A stretch of 64,000 bases of DNA from Halalkalibaculum roseum (GTDB lineage: Bacteria > Bacteroidota > Rhodothermia > Balneolales > Balneolaceae): contig NZ_JAALLT010000004.1 in assembly GCF_011059145.1 (NCBI RefSeq), forward strand, positions 434,001 to 498,000, read 5' to 3'. This document shows, piece by piece, positions 18,385-27,070 of the stretch. The stretch's first letter is position 1. The number at the start of each line of letters is the position of its first letter. Below the pieces are notes generated by a model. That model did not search any database. It saw only the letters and a program-made list of their open reading frames with translations, and was not told the origin of the DNA. The position numbers and the translations under genes were made by a program.

Positions 18385-19080
18385 ATGATGAGAATTGACA
18401 TCATATCGGCTGTACCACAGCTGCTTGAAAGTCCGCTGAGCCACAGTATTGTCGGCAATGCACGAGAAAGCGACCTTGTGGAAATACAGATCCACGATCT
18501 CCGGGACTATTCGGAAGACAAGCATAACAAGGTGGATGACTACCCTTATGGTGGTGGAGCCGGAATGGTTCTCACCCCGCAGCCTATATTCTCCTGCATC
18601 AATCATTTGAAAAAGCAGCGGGAATATGATGAAATTATTTTCACGGCACCGGATGGTATCCCGTTCAAACAGCAACATGCCAATGAGCTATCACTCAAAG
18701 GCAACGTTATGTTCTTATGCGGACATTACAAGGGCGTGGATCAGCGCGTACGCGATGCACTGATCACCAAAGAGTTCAGCATCGGTGACTATGTCTTATC
18801 AGGTGGCGAACTGCCCGCTATGGTGATGATCGATGCCATGGTTAGGCTACTTCCCGGAGTATTGGGTGATGCCGAAAGTGCTTTGAGCGACTCCTTCCAG
18901 AATGATCTGCTGGAAGGTCCGGTCTACACACGGCCGGCCGAATTCAAAGGCATGAAAGTGCCTGACGTGCTCAGATCAGGAGATCATAAAAAAGTTGAAG
19001 AATGGCGACACAAAACGTCGCTGGAGCGAACCAAAAACGTACGACCAGAATTATTTAAAAAATTTAGAAAAGAACATTAG
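18385..19080 (+). CDS. trmD: tRNA (guanine-N1)-methyltransferase
   Basis: TrmD methylates G37 next to the anticodon of tRNAs for Leu, Pro and Arg, preventing +1 frameshifts. The 231-residue protein has the SPOUT trefoil-knot motifs DDYPYGGGAGMVL, FLCGHYKGVDQRV and SIGDYVLSGGELP, and the C-terminal TRPAEFKGMKVPDVLRSGDH segment. It starts one base after the rimM stop; M2 is an alternative start. Confidence 0.97.
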   Translation: MMRIDIISAVPQLLESPLSHSIVGNARESDLVEIQIHDLRDYSEDKHNKVDDYPYGGGAGMVLTPQPIFSCINHLKKQREYDEIIFTAPDGIPFKQQHANELSLKGNVMFLCGHYKGVDQRVRDALITKEFSIGDYVLSGGELPAMVMIDAMVRLLPGVLGDAESALSDSFQNDLLEGPVYTRPAEFKGMKVPDVLRSGDHKKVEEWRHKTSLERTKNVRPELFKKFRKEH

Positions 19081-19095
19081 CCAGAGGAAACAACC

Positions 19096-19533
19096 ATGGA
19101 TAAGTTAAAATTAGCAGAACAATCACTTGTACACGACGATATCCCCGAGTTCAAATCGGGTGATACGGTAAACGTACACTACCGAGTTCGCGAAGGTGAC
19201 AAGGAACGCATTCAGCAATTCCAGGGCGTGGTTATCTCACGCAAGGGAACAGGACCGAATCAAACCTTTATCGTCCGCAAAATATCAGCGGGTAATATCG
19301 GTGTTGAGCGTATTTTCCCACTCTACTCACCTTTTATTGCGAAAATCGAAGTCAAAAAGGAAGGAGACGTTCGTCGCTCCAAGCTTTACTACCTGCGCGA
19401 CAGAAGAGGTAAAGCCGCACGTATCAAAGAGAAAGATCGTCGTATGACAGACAATAACAGTAATGCGAAAGCAGCTGCTCCAAAAGAAGAGCCCGTTGCT
19501 GAAAAGGAAGAAGCTTCTTCTGAAGAAGAGTAG
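19096..19533 (+). CDS. rplS: Ribosomal protein L19 with acidic tail
   Basis: L19 sits at the interface of the ribosomal subunits. Residues 1 to about 115 are the standard fold, with [31 protein letters not shown] and [17 protein letters not shown]. The usual length is about 115; here about 30 further residues, rich in Ala, Lys and Glu and ending EEASSEEE, are added. It closes the ffh-rpsP-rimM-trmD-rplS cluster and is followed by a hairpin terminator. Confidence 0.97.
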   Translation: MDKLKLAEQSLVHDDIPEFKSGDTVNVHYRVREGDKERIQQFQGVVISRKGTGPNQTFIVRKISAGNIGVERIFPLYSPFIAKIEVKKEGDVRRSKLYYLRDRRGKAARIKEKDRRMTDNNSNAKAAAPKEEPVAEKEEASSEEE

Positions 19534-19566
19534 TTTTTCCTGATTTACTTATTTGCTTTGATTACT

Positions 19567-19603
19567 AACCCTGACAGGGTCTTGCACCCTCTCAGGGTTT
19601 TAT
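19567..19603. terminator. Hairpin terminator between rplS and the convergent methyltransferase
   Basis: Arms 19567-19580 and 19586-19599 pair with one mismatch around the loop CTTGC and are followed by TTTTAT. The layout is ACCCT-GAC-AGGGT, loop, ACCCT-CTC-AGGGT, the same design as the terminators at 8184 and 10785. The genes on both sides end here, so it may act in both directions. Confidence 0.8.
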
Positions 19604-20152
19604 CTATTTAAAAGCCCTGTAAACCGTCATCGGCGGGATATTGCGCCACTCCCATTCAGTCTCTACGTTGCCAAAAGTTTTTTCCAGCGGATCTTTTAAA
19701 TGTCCTGAGGTCTGATAGGCCAGGAATCCTCCCCCTTCTTTCAAGATTTGTTTACTCTGATTCAGAATGGATTCTTTTTGGGCTTCATCCAAAAATGAGA
19801 AAGGTATACCCGATATGATATAATCGACCTTTCCGAGCAGCTCTTCACCCAGAATTTCGGTCACATGCTCTACGCTCTTTCTATAGAAATGGACCCGCTG
19901 ATTTTTGATCTCCAGCAGTTTCTTGTACAGAATGTCATTGGTTTCAAATAGGTATAATTGTGAATCGAGGGACATGTGCTTCAGAAGGTATTTGGAAAAA
20001 ACACCGGTACCTGCACCGTACTCAACGATATTCAAGTCCTTAGAAAAATCAATCGGCTTACAGACCGTGCGCACACAAAATCGGGATGTAGGCGTTACGG
20101 AAGCCACATCCTTGTCCATAAAAAAACTTCGCAGATAAGCTAATGTACTCAT
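19604..20152 (-). CDS. Class I SAM-dependent methyltransferase, possibly phospholipid-modifying
   Basis: The 182-residue protein has the Rossmann methyltransferase signature: motif I VEYGAGTGVFSKYLL, an acidic residue in LYLFETND, and a motif IV region DYIISGIPFSFL. The short N-terminal helix and overall pattern resemble the PmtA / rRNA-adenine-dimethylase-like group, which includes phosphatidylethanolamine N-methyltransferases. The substrate cannot be read from the sequence. It is monocistronic and lies between two intergenic palindromes. Confidence 0.82.
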   Translation of the reverse strand: MSTLAYLRSFFMDKDVASVTPTSRFCVRTVCKPIDFSKDLNIVEYGAGTGVFSKYLLKHMSLDSQLYLFETNDILYKKLLEIKNQRVHFYRKSVEHVTEILGEELLGKVDYIISGIPFSFLDEAQKESILNQSKQILKEGGGFLAYQTSGHLKDPLEKTFGNVETEWEWRNIPPMTVYRAFK

Positions 20153-20160
20153 AGAAATAT

Positions 20161-20254
20161 TGGAACACTGATTACACAGATTGAGCAGATTACCAACGTA
20201 TATTATGCTTTATCTGCGGCCATCAGCTTGATCTGTGTCAACCGTGTTCTATAA
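20161..20254. repeat. Dispersed imperfect dyad repeat, copy 2
   Basis: GGAACACTGATTACACAGAT at 20162-20181 faces the inverted ATCTGTGTCAACCGTGTTC near 20231-20249, with further partial pairing inside (GCAGATAA/TTATCTGC type). It matches the design of the element at 15135-15227. It overlaps the last codons of uvrB, which ends at 20249. Confidence 0.6.
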
Positions 20255-22297
20255 CTCATTTTTTAATTGTTCTATTTGGTCGCGTATTCGAGCGGCCTCT
20301 TCGAACTCCATATTCTTAGCCGCAGTGTACATGGAATCTTTCAGATATTCCATAAACTTTTCCTTGCTCTCAAAGGTGACCTCTTTCATGGCCGGGTTGG
20401 CCTTGTACTTGATACCCTCTTCCGCAACTTTCACCAGCTCCAGCGGTTCCTCTTCACCTTCTCTTCCCTCGTCAAGGTCGAAACTCTTGGTGGATATGAG
20501 CGCAGGGTCTACCAGAGGCTTAAGTTCTTTCTCGATGGTTTTCGGCGTGATGCCATGCTCTTCGTTGTACTCTTTCTGAATTTTCCTGCGTCGCTCGGTT
20601 TCGTCGATCACCGTCTGCATACTGTCGGTAATCTTGTCAGCGTACATGATCGCTTTTCCTTCTACATTACGCGCTGCCCGCCCGACAATCTGGAAGAGTG
20701 AAGTCTCGGACCTCAGAAATCCTTCCTTATCCGCATCCAGAATGGCCACCAGGCTGAGCTCCGGAATATCAATACCCTCACGCAAAAGGTTAATTCCGAC
20801 AAGCACATCAAAGTCACCGCGCCGGTATTTATAGAGCACCTCGACTCGCTCCATGGCATTGAGCTCGCTGTGCATGTAAGCAGCTGAGATACCGATATTC
20901 TTGAGATATTCGCTCAACTCCTCACTCAATCGTTTGGTAAGCGTGATACACAATACCCGGTGGCCTTTGCTCACACGATCGCGGATCTCGTCTATGAGAT
21001 CGTCAATCTGGTTGTCTACCGGACGCACCTCAATTTCGGGTTCCATGAGACCGGTAGGTCGTACTATCTGTTCAACAACCACGCCACCGCTCTTCTCCAA
21101 TTCGTAATCGCTGGGCGTGGCACTGACAAAGATGGCCTGGTTCACTACGCTTTCCCACTCTTCGAATGTCAGCGGTCGGTTGTCCATAGCAGAAGGGAGA
21201 CGAAAACCGTGCTCCACCAGTTCTATTTTTCGGGACCTATCCCCGCCGTACATGGCCGAAATCTGAGGTACGGTCTGGTGGCTCTCATCCACCACCAGCA
21301 AGAAATCGTCAGGAAAATAGTCGAATAGACAATATGGACGCTCACCGGGCTTGCGGTTGCTCAGGTAACGGGAGTAGTTTTCAATACCCGAGCAGTAACC
21401 AATCTCCTGCATCATTTCGATATCGAAGAGGGTACGCTGTTCCAGGCGCTTGGCTTCGAGGTACTTCTGTTCATCCTTCAGGACTTCCACCCGCCAGTTC
21501 AACTCATCACGGATCTGTTCAATAGCATCCTCCAAACGATCCTGGGTGGTTACATAGTGGGATGCGGGATAAATCCGGAATTCGTTTACTGTTTCCAGAA
21601 TCTCCCCTGAATCGACATCGAAGATCTCCATCTTTTCAATTTCGTCTCCCCAAAAGGAGATACGCAGACCGTCTTCGGCATAGGCCGGGTATAAATCCAC
21701 TACATCGCCTCGTACACGAAAGGTACCCCTGCCAAAGTCGTTGTCTTTTCGTGTATAATGAAGATCCACCAAATCATAGAGGAGGGTATTTCTTGGGATC
21801 TCCATCCCGGTCTCCAGGCTGATGATCAGTTTCTCATATTCCGATGGCGAACCGATACCATAAATGCAGCTCACACTTGAAACAATAATCACATCGCGTC
21901 TTCCAGAGAGCAGGGAGCTCGTAGCCCGCAGGCGCAAACGCTGTATCTCATCGTTTATGGATAGATCTTTCTCGATGTACTTGTCTTGTGACGAGATGTA
22001 AGCTTCAGGCTGGTAATAGTCGTAATAAGAGATAAAAAACTCGACGCGGTTATTTGGGAAGAAATCACTCAGCTCCCGGTAGAGCTGGGCTGCCAGGGTC
22101 TTATTATGACTCATCACCAGCGTAGGTCGTTCAACCTGGTCGATAACATCGGCGACTGTACGGGTTTTTCCTGACCCTGTAATTCCGAGAAGCGTCTGAT
22201 ATTTATCACCGCTCTCTATACCTTGCACCAGCTCTTCAATAGCCTGGGGTTGATCACCGGCCGCTGGCCAGGGAGATTGTAAATCAAAGTGAGACAT
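20249..22297 (-). CDS. uvrB: Excinuclease ABC subunit B
   Basis: UvrB is the damage-verifying helicase of nucleotide excision repair and works with UvrA and UvrC. The 682-residue protein has Walker A GITGSGKTRT, the beta-hairpin region following YYDYYQPEAYI, helicase motifs VDESHQTVPQI and ILDADKEGFLRSE, QIVGRAARN, and a C-terminal UVR motif (FEEAARIRDQIEQL). The open frame begins with TTG codons at 22303. I use the ATG at 22297, which gives the usual N-terminus MSHFDLQSPW. The end overlaps an intergenic repeat. Confidence 0.97.
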   Translation of the reverse strand: MSHFDLQSPWPAAGDQPQAIEELVQGIESGDKYQTLLGITGSGKTRTVADVIDQVERPTLVMSHNKTLAAQLYRELSDFFPNNRVEFFISYYDYYQPEAYISSQDKYIEKDLSINDEIQRLRLRATSSLLSGRRDVIIVSSVSCIYGIGSPSEYEKLIISLETGMEIPRNTLLYDLVDLHYTRKDNDFGRGTFRVRGDVVDLYPAYAEDGLRISFWGDEIEKMEIFDVDSGEILETVNEFRIYPASHYVTTQDRLEDAIEQIRDELNWRVEVLKDEQKYLEAKRLEQRTLFDIEMMQEIGYCSGIENYSRYLSNRKPGERPYCLFDYFPDDFLLVVDESHQTVPQISAMYGGDRSRKIELVEHGFRLPSAMDNRPLTFEEWESVVNQAIFVSATPSDYELEKSGGVVVEQIVRPTGLMEPEIEVRPVDNQIDDLIDEIRDRVSKGHRVLCITLTKRLSEELSEYLKNIGISAAYMHSELNAMERVEVLYKYRRGDFDVLVGINLLREGIDIPELSLVAILDADKEGFLRSETSLFQIVGRAARNVEGKAIMYADKITDSMQTVIDETERRRKIQKEYNEEHGITPKTIEKELKPLVDPALISTKSFDLDEGREGEEEPLELVKVAEEGIKYKANPAMKEVTFESKEKFMEYLKDSMYTAAKNMEFEEAARIRDQIEQLKNEL

Positions 22298-22613
22298 CAA
22301 CAAAAAGCTTTAACGATTCAAATAAAGAAACCGAATTAATTGGATGATTTTATTATAAAAGTATAGCCATGTACTGTCGGCTGATAGCTGTCAGGGGTCT
22401 TTTATTCGAAACCTGAGGCAAGTACTTTAATCAAACATCATAAAACGTAAAATAGCTGTAATCATTCATCAAAAATCACATATTTTTAGGGCAATTGAAA
22501 TAATTATTTATGAGAAGCAGCGACTCTTAAGGTATCAAATATTATCCTCCGAATTCGGCAGGAATAATCCTTATTTTTGAAAGTTTCGACTTTAACACAA
22601 CAACCTTCTAAGA
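22298..22613. other. Intergenic region between uvrB and tyrA
   Basis: This 316-base AT-rich gap separates divergent genes, so promoters for both should lie here. No coding sequence or strong hairpin is visible. A short GTCGGCTGATAGCTGTCA stretch near 22376-22393 has imperfect repeat character. No promoter can be assigned with confidence. Confidence 0.4.
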
Positions 22614-23747
22614 ATGTCTCCAAAAGAACAGCAATTGACACCGCAGCGAGAGCGTATTGATCAAATAGATCGGCAAATTCTTGACCTACTGAGTGAACGC
22701 AAAGAGATAGTTCGGGAGGTCATTGAAAAGAAGGTTGAAAACCAACTGCCGATATTTGCCCCTAAACGTGAAGATGACAAAACAGCTGCTTTCCGGGATA
22801 TGGCTATTGAACATGATCTGGATCCGGAGTGGGCCGAAGATTTCCTGCGTATGATCATGGCGGCCTCAAGAGCCAGTCAGTCAGCCAGCAAATTTCCACG
22901 GGCAACTGACGAACCTATGGATATACTTATCGTCGGTGCCAAGGGAGGAATGGGTAGTCTCTACTCAAAAATTGCAGAACAGACCGGGCACAGAGTATAT
23001 AAAATTGACAAACACAACTGGCATGAGCTGGAAGAGATTGCTCCCAAGCTAGACCTCGCTATCGTATCTGTTCCCATCAATGCTACAGTTGACGTAATCG
23101 AACGACTCGCTCCCAAGCTTAAAGAAGAAACCATTCTGGCCGATTTCACCAGTAACAAAACTACCCCTATTGAAGCCATGCAAAAAGTACATCCGGGCCC
23201 GATACTTGGTCTCCACCCCATGCACGGCCCAGATGTTCAAAACCTGTCCAAGCAACTTATGGTCTACTGCCCGGTACGTGATGAATCAAAAAGCAAGTGG
23301 GTTGTGGAACAGTGCCGGCTCTGGGGCATGCGGGTCATTGAGGCCGAAGCAGAAAAACACGACCACGTCATGCACATGGTTCAGGGACTCAGGCACTTCG
23401 TCGCACTGCTTCACGGTTCATTCATGAAAACCTATGACCTGAACCCAAAGGATATCCTTAACTACTCGAGTCCTATCTATCGTGCCGAGCTAATGATGAC
23501 GGGACGAATTTTTGCCCAGAGCGCCGAACTGTATGCCGACATCGTTTTTGCAAATGAGGAGAGAAGACAGCTGCTTCTCAAATTTATTGAACATAACGAC
23601 AAGCTTGCTGAGATGGTTAAAACAGACGACAAGCAGGGATTTATAAAGGAGTTCGAATCGGTGACCGATTTCTTTGGCAGTTTTGCCACCCAGGCACTTG
23701 AAGAGAGCGGCTATCTTATAAACCGCCTGGCGGACCGTTTTGCCTGA
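22614..23747 (+). CDS. tyrA: Chorismate mutase / prephenate dehydrogenase fusion
   Basis: This bifunctional enzyme of tyrosine synthesis converts chorismate to prephenate and then to 4-hydroxyphenylpyruvate. Residues about 12-95 are an AroQ-type helical chorismate mutase (RIDQIDRQILDLLSERKEIV, then a Lys in FAPKRED). Residues about 100-377 are the dehydrogenase, with IVGAKGGMGSLYSKI as the nucleotide-binding turn, GLHPMHGPD, and VQGLRHF. This mutase-first order is that of the enterobacterial T-protein. At 377 residues it is full length. It is preceded by a long gap and stands alone. Confidence 0.93.
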   Translation: MSPKEQQLTPQRERIDQIDRQILDLLSERKEIVREVIEKKVENQLPIFAPKREDDKTAAFRDMAIEHDLDPEWAEDFLRMIMAASRASQSASKFPRATDEPMDILIVGAKGGMGSLYSKIAEQTGHRVYKIDKHNWHELEEIAPKLDLAIVSVPINATVDVIERLAPKLKEETILADFTSNKTTPIEAMQKVHPGPILGLHPMHGPDVQNLSKQLMVYCPVRDESKSKWVVEQCRLWGMRVIEAEAEKHDHVMHMVQGLRHFVALLHGSFMKTYDLNPKDILNYSSPIYRAELMMTGRIFAQSAELYADIVFANEERRQLLLKFIEHNDKLAEMVKTDDKQGFIKEFESVTDFFGSFATQALEESGYLINRLADRFA

Positions 23748-23783
23748 AATTGTTTCGTCCAAGAGTTTCTGTATAAATCACCG

Positions 23784-26246
23784 TCAAATATCCTTTTCAA
23801 AGGATAGTCTGACATAGGTCCCGGAGCAGTCCGGCCTGTTTTCGAAGATAAGTTCTCCCCGCAATTGAGAAGATAGCGTATGGATAAGAGTGGTACCCAG
23901 GCTCTGAATATCTTCCGGTTCAAAGTCTTTGGGTAAACCGATCCCATCATCCGTGACCTCCAAAACAACGGCATTACCTTCTTCAGAAACCGTTATAGCT
24001 ATGCTACCGGTTTGCCGACCCTTAAAAGCGTGCTTGAAGCTGTTCACTACTACTTCATTGAGAATTAGAGCCGCGGGAATAGCCTGATTTATGTTTAGGC
24101 GTACTGAACCCAAATGAAAGTCAACCGTGATTTCCTTGTCAGTAGTATCGATGGTGTCTGTAATAGTTTGAACCAGTTCCCGAATATAATCACCGAAATC
24201 CACAACCGAGAACGTCTCTGTCTGGTATAGTTTTTCGTGGATCATCGCCATGGAATGAATTCGGAGCTGACTTTCCTTAAGCAATTTATTCAACTCCTCA
24301 TCATCCGTATTCATGGACTGAAGCTCCAGCAGTCCGGAAACCACCGCCATATTATTTTTAACACGGTGATGGATCTCTTTAAGCAGTACTTCTTTTTCTA
24401 TAAGAGAGGCCTCAATGATACTCTCTTTCTTTTTACGGTCAGTCACATCAAATAAAACCGTCTGAATGGCCTCTTTCCCCTGATACTCTATAGGAATGGA
24501 ACTGATCTCCACATCCCTTATTTCCCCATCGAGGGAAATGATCTTATGGTCATGCGCTTTCTCAATTTCCTTATCCTGTTCAATTTTTTCTAATCGTTCC
24601 TCTATCTCATCGACATAATCAGGATGACTAAATTCAAAAACCGAACGTCCGATCACCTCTATTGGTTTTTCGGCACCGTAAAGCCTTGCGCCTGCCTCAT
24701 TAATAAATACAATCTCTCCATGGATCGTCACCTGAACAGCCTGGGGATTATCCTCAACCAGATGCTGCCATTTCTGTTCGCTCTTAATCAAGTCTTCCTT
24801 GGCCTTTTTGGAGGACGTAATGTCTTCCGCGATGCCAAAAACACCAACAATTTCGTCGAACACTTTCATGGGAAAGTTATTGACCCGCAGGTCCCTGATA
24901 TCCCCTTCTTTTGTTTTAATTTTTATCTCGTACTCCTGTACCTCTCCCCCTGCAGCAGCTTCAAAATGGCTGATCGTTCTCTCAAGGTCATCTTCTACAA
25001 TGATGGGGGCAAAATTCATATTCAGCAGCTCGCTCTCGGGATATCCTGAGATCTCTTCCACTTTCTTGTTAGCCCCCATAAAATTGCCTTCCATATCAAA
25101 GTAGTAAACGGGGTGCGGATTGTTCCTGAACAGTGACATAAACCGCTGCTGGTTTATTCTAATCTGTCGCTGCCGTTGCTTGAGCTCAGTAATATCTTTA
25201 AATACTGTCTGTGCAGCATTTTCCCCTTTATAGACAATAGGAACCGTATGCACTTCCACCTGCTTTTCTTCCCCGCTCAGCATCATCAAAGTCTGTTCAA
25301 AAGAGCTGATTTTCTCACCTCTGTTCACCTTTTCAATACGTTTAGTGATGGATTCTTTGTCCTCGTCAGGAACAAAATCCAATACTGACTTTCCCAATAC
25401 TTTATCTTTATCGTCAGTGCCGTAAAGCTCCAGAGCTGCTCGATTCACAAAGTTTATTATTCCCCCGGTACTGATAATCACCGGAAGAGGATTGTTGTTT
25501 ACCAATTGGTGCCATCGCTGTTCGCTCTCCTTCAACCTTTTTTGGGACTCAAGCCGATCAGTAATGTCCCAAACGAAACCTGCTAAAAAAGTGGTGCCAT
25601 TTCTCTCAAAAGCCGCTGCATTTGCCTCCAGGTCTACCAGGTTTCCGTCTTTTTTACGGTGCCGGGTCCTGAATTTAACTCCCCCTTCCTGATGCACCTG
25701 CTTAACAAAATTCTCCCGGTACTCTTTGGTCATGCCCTCCCTGAGATCGGTCAGCTTCATGGAGAGCAGTTCATCCCGGCTATAGCCGACTAACTCGCAA
25801 TAGGCGGCATTTACATCGTGAATATTGGCATGTTCGTCAACCAGGATATAACCTTCATTCAAAGAAGAGATAATTCTTCGATGCTCTTTCACCTCTTGTT
25901 CCAGCACCTTGTCGGTAGTATCCTCACAAGAAGTGAGTTCCGCCAGGTGATATCCGCCTCCATCTTTCTCACCAATAGGTTTAAGGCTCAGGATTGCTTT
26001 TTTGCACAGCTCCTTATTGACAAACAAGGTTAACTTCTCCTCCTGTTCAATAGGAAAACGGATTTGTTTCAGATCACTTGCAATTGTGTCTATGCAATTG
26101 CCCAACAGCTTTTTAGAATCTAAGCCGCTGATTTCGCAAAATTTTTGATTAACCCATTCCACTTTTCCCTCTCTTGAAAGTATAGCAACACCATTCAGCG
26201 ACTTTCTGCTAGCTTCTAAGAACAGTTCCGCTTTTAAATCATCCAT
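23784..26246 (-). CDS. Soluble sensor histidine kinase with about five PAS domains
   Basis: The 820-residue protein has no membrane helix. It carries about five successive PAS/PAC domains (roughly 8-120, 127-240, 247-360, 368-485 and 490-610), recognisable by repeated GxIxFVNxAxxxLYG-like cores and DITxxK/R ends. The kinase is HisKA_2 type with EIHHRVKNNMAVVSGLLELQ, the phosphoacceptor being His626 or His627. It ends in an HATPase domain with LNEVVVNSFKHAF and DDGIGLP. No response regulator is adjacent, so its partner is unknown. Several PAS domains suggest integration of intracellular cues such as redox state or small ligands. Confidence 0.93.
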   Translation of the reverse strand: MDDLKAELFLEASRKSLNGVAILSREGKVEWVNQKFCEISGLDSKKLLGNCIDTIASDLKQIRFPIEQEEKLTLFVNKELCKKAILSLKPIGEKDGGGYHLAELTSCEDTTDKVLEQEVKEHRRIISSLNEGYILVDEHANIHDVNAAYCELVGYSRDELLSMKLTDLREGMTKEYRENFVKQVHQEGGVKFRTRHRKKDGNLVDLEANAAAFERNGTTFLAGFVWDITDRLESQKRLKESEQRWHQLVNNNPLPVIISTGGIINFVNRAALELYGTDDKDKVLGKSVLDFVPDEDKESITKRIEKVNRGEKISSFEQTLMMLSGEEKQVEVHTVPIVYKGENAAQTVFKDITELKQRQRQIRINQQRFMSLFRNNPHPVYYFDMEGNFMGANKKVEEISGYPESELLNMNFAPIIVEDDLERTISHFEAAAGGEVQEYEIKIKTKEGDIRDLRVNNFPMKVFDEIVGVFGIAEDITSSKKAKEDLIKSEQKWQHLVEDNPQAVQVTIHGEIVFINEAGARLYGAEKPIEVIGRSVFEFSHPDYVDEIEERLEKIEQDKEIEKAHDHKIISLDGEIRDVEISSIPIEYQGKEAIQTVLFDVTDRKKKESIIEASLIEKEVLLKEIHHRVKNNMAVVSGLLELQSMNTDDEELNKLLKESQLRIHSMAMIHEKLYQTETFSVVDFGDYIRELVQTITDTIDTTDKEITVDFHLGSVRLNINQAIPAALILNEVVVNSFKHAFKGRQTGSIAITVSEEGNAVVLEVTDDGIGLPKDFEPEDIQSLGTTLIHTLSSQLRGELIFENRPDCSGTYVRLSFEKDI

Positions 26247-26455
26247 TTATTAATCACCTTAGGAATTCTTAAAATGGTTCTGGCTACATTTTCCGATGAT
26301 ATTTTAAAATGATGTTATCCCGAAATAGGTCTATAACTTTAAGTATAAGCATTTTAAACTGTAGGGCTTAATGTTATTTTATTCATCCTTGAACCGCAAA
26401 GTTTGTCTAAATCCAATAGAAGAGTTTCTATAAGAACCTATCAAGCGAGCCGCTT

Positions 26456-27070
26456 ATGCCTGGAAATCTAATACCGCTAGCTGCACTTATTATTTGGCTG
26501 CATGCAACCCTGCTATTTGCACAACAGAAAGCCTTTGAAACTATTTCTGTAGGAGCTACCATGGGATATACCATTTCCGGTAATGAACTTTTAGATAGCT
26601 GGGATTCCAAACCAAGCCTTCAGCTCAATTTCCGAACTCCTTTTTATGCCGGTGAACTCGAAAGCGGACTGCGTTACTCTAAATTCACTCATTCACCGGA
26701 ATTACCGGATTACTCCGATTTCCGCACCACCTATATTTTCCTTGGATGGGGCTACGACTTTGCCGTAAGTGAGAATTTATTTATAAGTCCCTTACTAAGA
26801 TTCGGCACCAAATTTTTTCATTATAAGAATGCCAAACGATATCCGAGTCCAAGCGGCTCATGGTTTTATGCTTTCGATAGCAACGAAAGTGAATTTGCCT
26901 ACGAGTTGATTTTTCGCGGGACCTATCGTCTATCCGATAAATTCAGTGCCTATGCAGACCTATCTTACAACCGTACACTGACCTATCATCCCATCCAACT
27001 GAACTACCTCTCGGCAGGTATTATGTACACCTTTGACACCCCAAACTGGTTAAGAAAGGGACTAAAATGA
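26456..27070 (+). CDS. Small outer-membrane beta-barrel-like protein
   Basis: The 204-residue exported protein has a signal peptide ending near LLFAQ. It is followed by alternating aromatic and polar stretches typical of an eight-strand outer-membrane barrel (for example AGELESGLRYSKF, TTYIFLGWGYDF, FSAYADLSYNRTLTY), with the last strand SAGIMYTFDTP. I do not recognise the family. It overlaps the following TonB-receptor-like gene by 4 bases (ATGA), so the two are translationally coupled and probably work together at the outer membrane. Confidence 0.75.
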   Translation: MPGNLIPLAALIIWLHATLLFAQQKAFETISVGATMGYTISGNELLDSWDSKPSLQLNFRTPFYAGELESGLRYSKFTHSPELPDYSDFRTTYIFLGWGYDFAVSENLFISPLLRFGTKFFHYKNAKRYPSPSGSWFYAFDSNESEFAYELIFRGTYRLSDKFSAYADLSYNRTLTYHPIQLNYLSAGIMYTFDTPNWLRKGLK

